This document shows, in pieces, positions 15,313-17,037 of a stretch of 17,037 nucleotides of DNA. The position numbers were made by a program, and so were the translations under genes. The notes under the pieces are model-generated. The model worked only from the letters and a program-made list of their open reading frames with translations, was not told where the DNA came from and ran no database searches. Position 1 is the stretch's first letter. The number at the start of each line of letters is the position of its first letter. This DNA comes from Bacteroidales bacterium UBA7258 (GTDB lineage Bacteria > Bacteroidota > Bacteroidia > Bacteroidales > UBA932), in contig DKSK01000016.1 of the NCBI GenBank assembly GCA_002472565.1, forward strand, positions 1-17,037, given 5' to 3'.

Positions 15313-15354
15313 TGCCTTTGATGTTAAAAATCCGTATCTTTGCGGGCAAATTTA
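15312..15354. promoter_or_regulatory. Interlocked gpmI and rnr promoters
   Basis: On the plus strand TATCTTTG (15335-15342) is a perfect -7 box. A TTG at 15312-15314 is placed 20 bases upstream, the usual spacing for a -33 element. On the minus strand TAAATTTG (15354-15347) is the candidate rnr -7 box. The two boxes face each other across four bases, so polymerase bound at one promoter must cover the other. The predicted gpmI leader is about 38 bases. Confidence 0.55.
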
Positions 15355-15383
15355 GCAATAAATGTTCATTTAAAGTCATCGAT

Positions 15384-16910
15384 ATGGGCAGAAAAGTTCT
15401 TCTGATTATACTCGACGGTTGGGGCGAGGGTAAACACAACTACACCAACGCAATTTATTCTCAGGGCACGCCTAATATCGACGCCCTCAGAGCTAAGTAT
15501 CCTTTCGGACATCTCCAGGCCTGCGGAGAATACGTAGGACTGCCTGACGGCCAGATGGGCAACTCGGAAGTCGGCCACATGAATCTCGGGGCCGGAAGAG
15601 TTGTCTATCAGGACCTTCTAAAAATCAATCGCGCCTGCAAGAGCCATACTCTTCTTGAGAAGCCTGAAATAAAGGCTGTCTACGACTACGTCAAGAAGAG
15701 CGGTAAGAAGCTTCACCTGATGGGGCTCACCTCCAGGGGAGGAGTCCATTCTTCGCTTGAGCACATATTCGAATTCCTCAACGTCGCCAAGGAGTACGGC
15801 CTCGAGCAGGTCTATGTACATGCCTTCATGGATGGACGTGACACTGACCCTCACAGCGGAAAGGGCTTCATCGAGGAGCTTGAAAAGCATATGGCGGAGT
15901 CTACCGGCAAGGTGGCTTCCGTCTGCGGACGTTTCTACGCCATGGACCGCGACAAGCGCTGGAACCGCGTAAAGGAGGCTTACGACCTTCTCGTCAAAGG
16001 CATCGGAGCCGAGTTCACCTCCGCCACGGAGGGAATCCAGGCTTCTTATGATGCCGACGTGACCGATGAATTCATCAAGCCTATCGTCGTAGTTGGAGCG
16101 GACAAGAGGCCTCTGGCCACGATCGAAGAGGGAGACGCGGTGATCTTCTACAATTTCCGCAACGACCGCGCCCGCGAGCTCACCACCGTCCTCACCCAGA
16201 AAGATATGCCGGAAGAGGGCATGAAGACGGTTCCGGGCCTGTGGTACTGCTGTCTCACTCCGTATGACGCTTCTTTCACCGGCGTACACATCCTCTTCGA
16301 CAAGGAGATCGTAAAGGACACCCTCGGAGAAACTGTCTCAAAGGCAGGAAAGAAGCAGCTGAGGATTGCCGAGACAGAAAAATATGCCCATGTCACCTTC
16401 TTCTTCAACGGAGGGCGCGAGGAAAAATTCCCGAACGAGGACCGCATACTCGTGGCCTCGCCTAAGGTTCCTACATATGATCTTCTGCCTCAGATGAGTG
16501 CTCCGGAGGTTGCCGAGAAACTTATCGCCAAGATCAACGAGGGAGATGAGGACATGATCATCCTCAATTTCGCCAACGGAGACATGGTCGGCCATACAGG
16601 AGTCTACAGCGCCATCACCAAGGCTGTCGAGACCATTGACAAGCTTGTCAAGAAGGTTGTAGACGCGGCCATCGCCAAGGACTATGTAGTTCTTCTTACC
16701 GCAGACCACGGCAACGCTGACCATGCGGTCAACGATGACGGCACACCTAACACGGCTCACTCGCTGAATACGGTGCAGTTCATCGTGATTAACGCTGGTC
16801 CGGAGGTCAAGACGGTCAAGGACGGAGCTCTTTGCAACGTAGCTCCTACCATTCTCAAGTTGATGGGGATTCCTCAGCCTGCCGACATGGACGCTGAGCC
16901 GCTGATCTAG
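15384..16910 (+). CDS. gpmI: 2,3-bisphosphoglycerate-independent phosphoglycerate mutase
   Basis: A 508-residue cytoplasmic enzyme of glycolysis and gluconeogenesis that interconverts 3- and 2-phosphoglycerate using two Mn2+ ions and a phosphoserine intermediate (alkaline phosphatase superfamily). Marks are LIILDGWG (7-14, metal ligand Asp11), DGQMGNSEVGH (55-65, nucleophile Ser61), TSRGGVHSS, HAFMDGRDTDP and GRFYAMDRDKRW in the transferase part, ANGDMVGHTG (397-406, with Asp400 and His404) and TADHGNADH (439-447, with Asp441 and His442), followed by His459. These positions match known family members almost one to one. The frame is open 24 codons upstream, but those would overlap the promoter, and MGRKVLLIILDGWG is the standard start. 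A strong terminator follows. Confidence 0.97.
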   Translation: MGRKVLLIILDGWGEGKHNYTNAIYSQGTPNIDALRAKYPFGHLQACGEYVGLPDGQMGNSEVGHMNLGAGRVVYQDLLKINRACKSHTLLEKPEIKAVYDYVKKSGKKLHLMGLTSRGGVHSSLEHIFEFLNVAKEYGLEQVYVHAFMDGRDTDPHSGKGFIEELEKHMAESTGKVASVCGRFYAMDRDKRWNRVKEAYDLLVKGIGAEFTSATEGIQASYDADVTDEFIKPIVVVGADKRPLATIEEGDAVIFYNFRNDRARELTTVLTQKDMPEEGMKTVPGLWYCCLTPYDASFTGVHILFDKEIVKDTLGETVSKAGKKQLRIAETEKYAHVTFFFNGGREEKFPNEDRILVASPKVPTYDLLPQMSAPEVAEKLIAKINEGDEDMIILNFANGDMVGHTGVYSAITKAVETIDKLVKKVVDAAIAKDYVVLLTADHGNADHAVNDDGTPNTAHSLNTVQFIVINAGPEVKTVKDGALCNVAPTILKLMGIPQPADMDAEPLI

Positions 16911-16938
16911 GCGGTGGTGATAGGCGCTCCTTAGAGCG

Positions 16939-16980
16939 AAAAGAGGAGGCTGACTCAAAAGTGAGTTGGCCTCTTTTTTT
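16939..16980 (+). terminator. Rho-independent terminator of gpmI
   Basis: An A-rich arm ending GAGGAGGCTGACTC (16939-16956) pairs with GAGTTGGCCTC (16963-16973) and the following T-run, around a six-base loop, with a few G-U pairs. The arm is followed by TTTTTTT (16974-16980). A smaller hairpin, CGCTC-CTTA-GAGCG (16925-16938), stands just before it. The last 57 bases of the window, after the terminator, show no gene I can support. Confidence 0.85.
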
Positions 16981-17037
16981 GTCGGGAGGGGTGTGGGGTG
17001 CCGGGGGGACTCCATTCACGCTTCGCTTCACTCCGGC

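Noticed and set aside
15618..17015. Two long minus-strand open frames (15618-16289 and 16338-17015)
   Set aside because: Both are antisense to gpmI, and the second also crosses its terminator. Neither has a recognisable motif.
16981..17037. Possible repeat or start of another gene at the right edge
   Set aside because: There are only 57 bases, with no second copy in the window and no start codon with a recognisable protein.
1..17037. CRISPR array, insertion sequence, phage, toxin-antitoxin or defence system
   Set aside because: No direct-repeat array, terminal inverted repeats, transposase, integrase or nuclease-type defence genes were seen. All coding space is taken by the genes listed.

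Overview
The window reads as ordinary chromosomal DNA from a Bacteroidota, most likely Bacteroidales, with fairly high GC. The evidence is the gene content, starts without Shine-Dalgarno sequences, and repeated TAnnTTTG boxes (the -7 element of the Bacteroidota primary sigma factor) just upstream of most transcription units. No tRNA, rRNA, CRISPR array, integrase, transposase or phage gene was found. Genes are tightly packed; the longest gap is about 208 bases. A genus cannot be named from sequence alone.

Layout. The left edge carries, on the minus strand, the first 18 codons of a U32-family peptidase, which shares one base with the end of a polyprenyl diphosphate synthase gene (55-1038). A compact divergent promoter (1039-1083) separates this pair from a plus-strand run: rsgA (ribosome-assembly GTPase), a MATE exporter overlapping it by one base, and a broken GH109-type lipoprotein gene that has lost its NAD-binding fold and carries a frameshift (3512-4459). 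Next comes a threonine/glycine block: a threonine aldolase-like PLP enzyme (minus), a terminator, a secreted type-B carboxylesterase and kbl (minus, one operon), and, divergent from kbl, an SDR-type L-threonine 3-dehydrogenase (plus). Dehydrogenase plus Kbl would turn threonine into glycine and acetyl-CoA; the aldolase would give glycine and acetaldehyde. A two-way terminator at 9622-9652 closes this block.

The right half is housekeeping: an S41 C-terminal processing protease with a PDZ domain (minus), then rdgB and recO (plus, one operon: nucleotide-pool cleaning and recombination repair), RNase R (minus) and, from an interlocked promoter region, cofactor-independent phosphoglycerate mutase gpmI (plus) ending in a strong terminator.

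I did not find an undescribed system. The points that best repay checking are the decayed GH109 gene, an apparently leaderless rsgA, the palindrome centred between the tdh and kbl promoter boxes, the paired promoters at 1061-1079 and 15335-15354, and RNase R lacking its usual N-terminal helix-turn-helix and carrying an extra loop.
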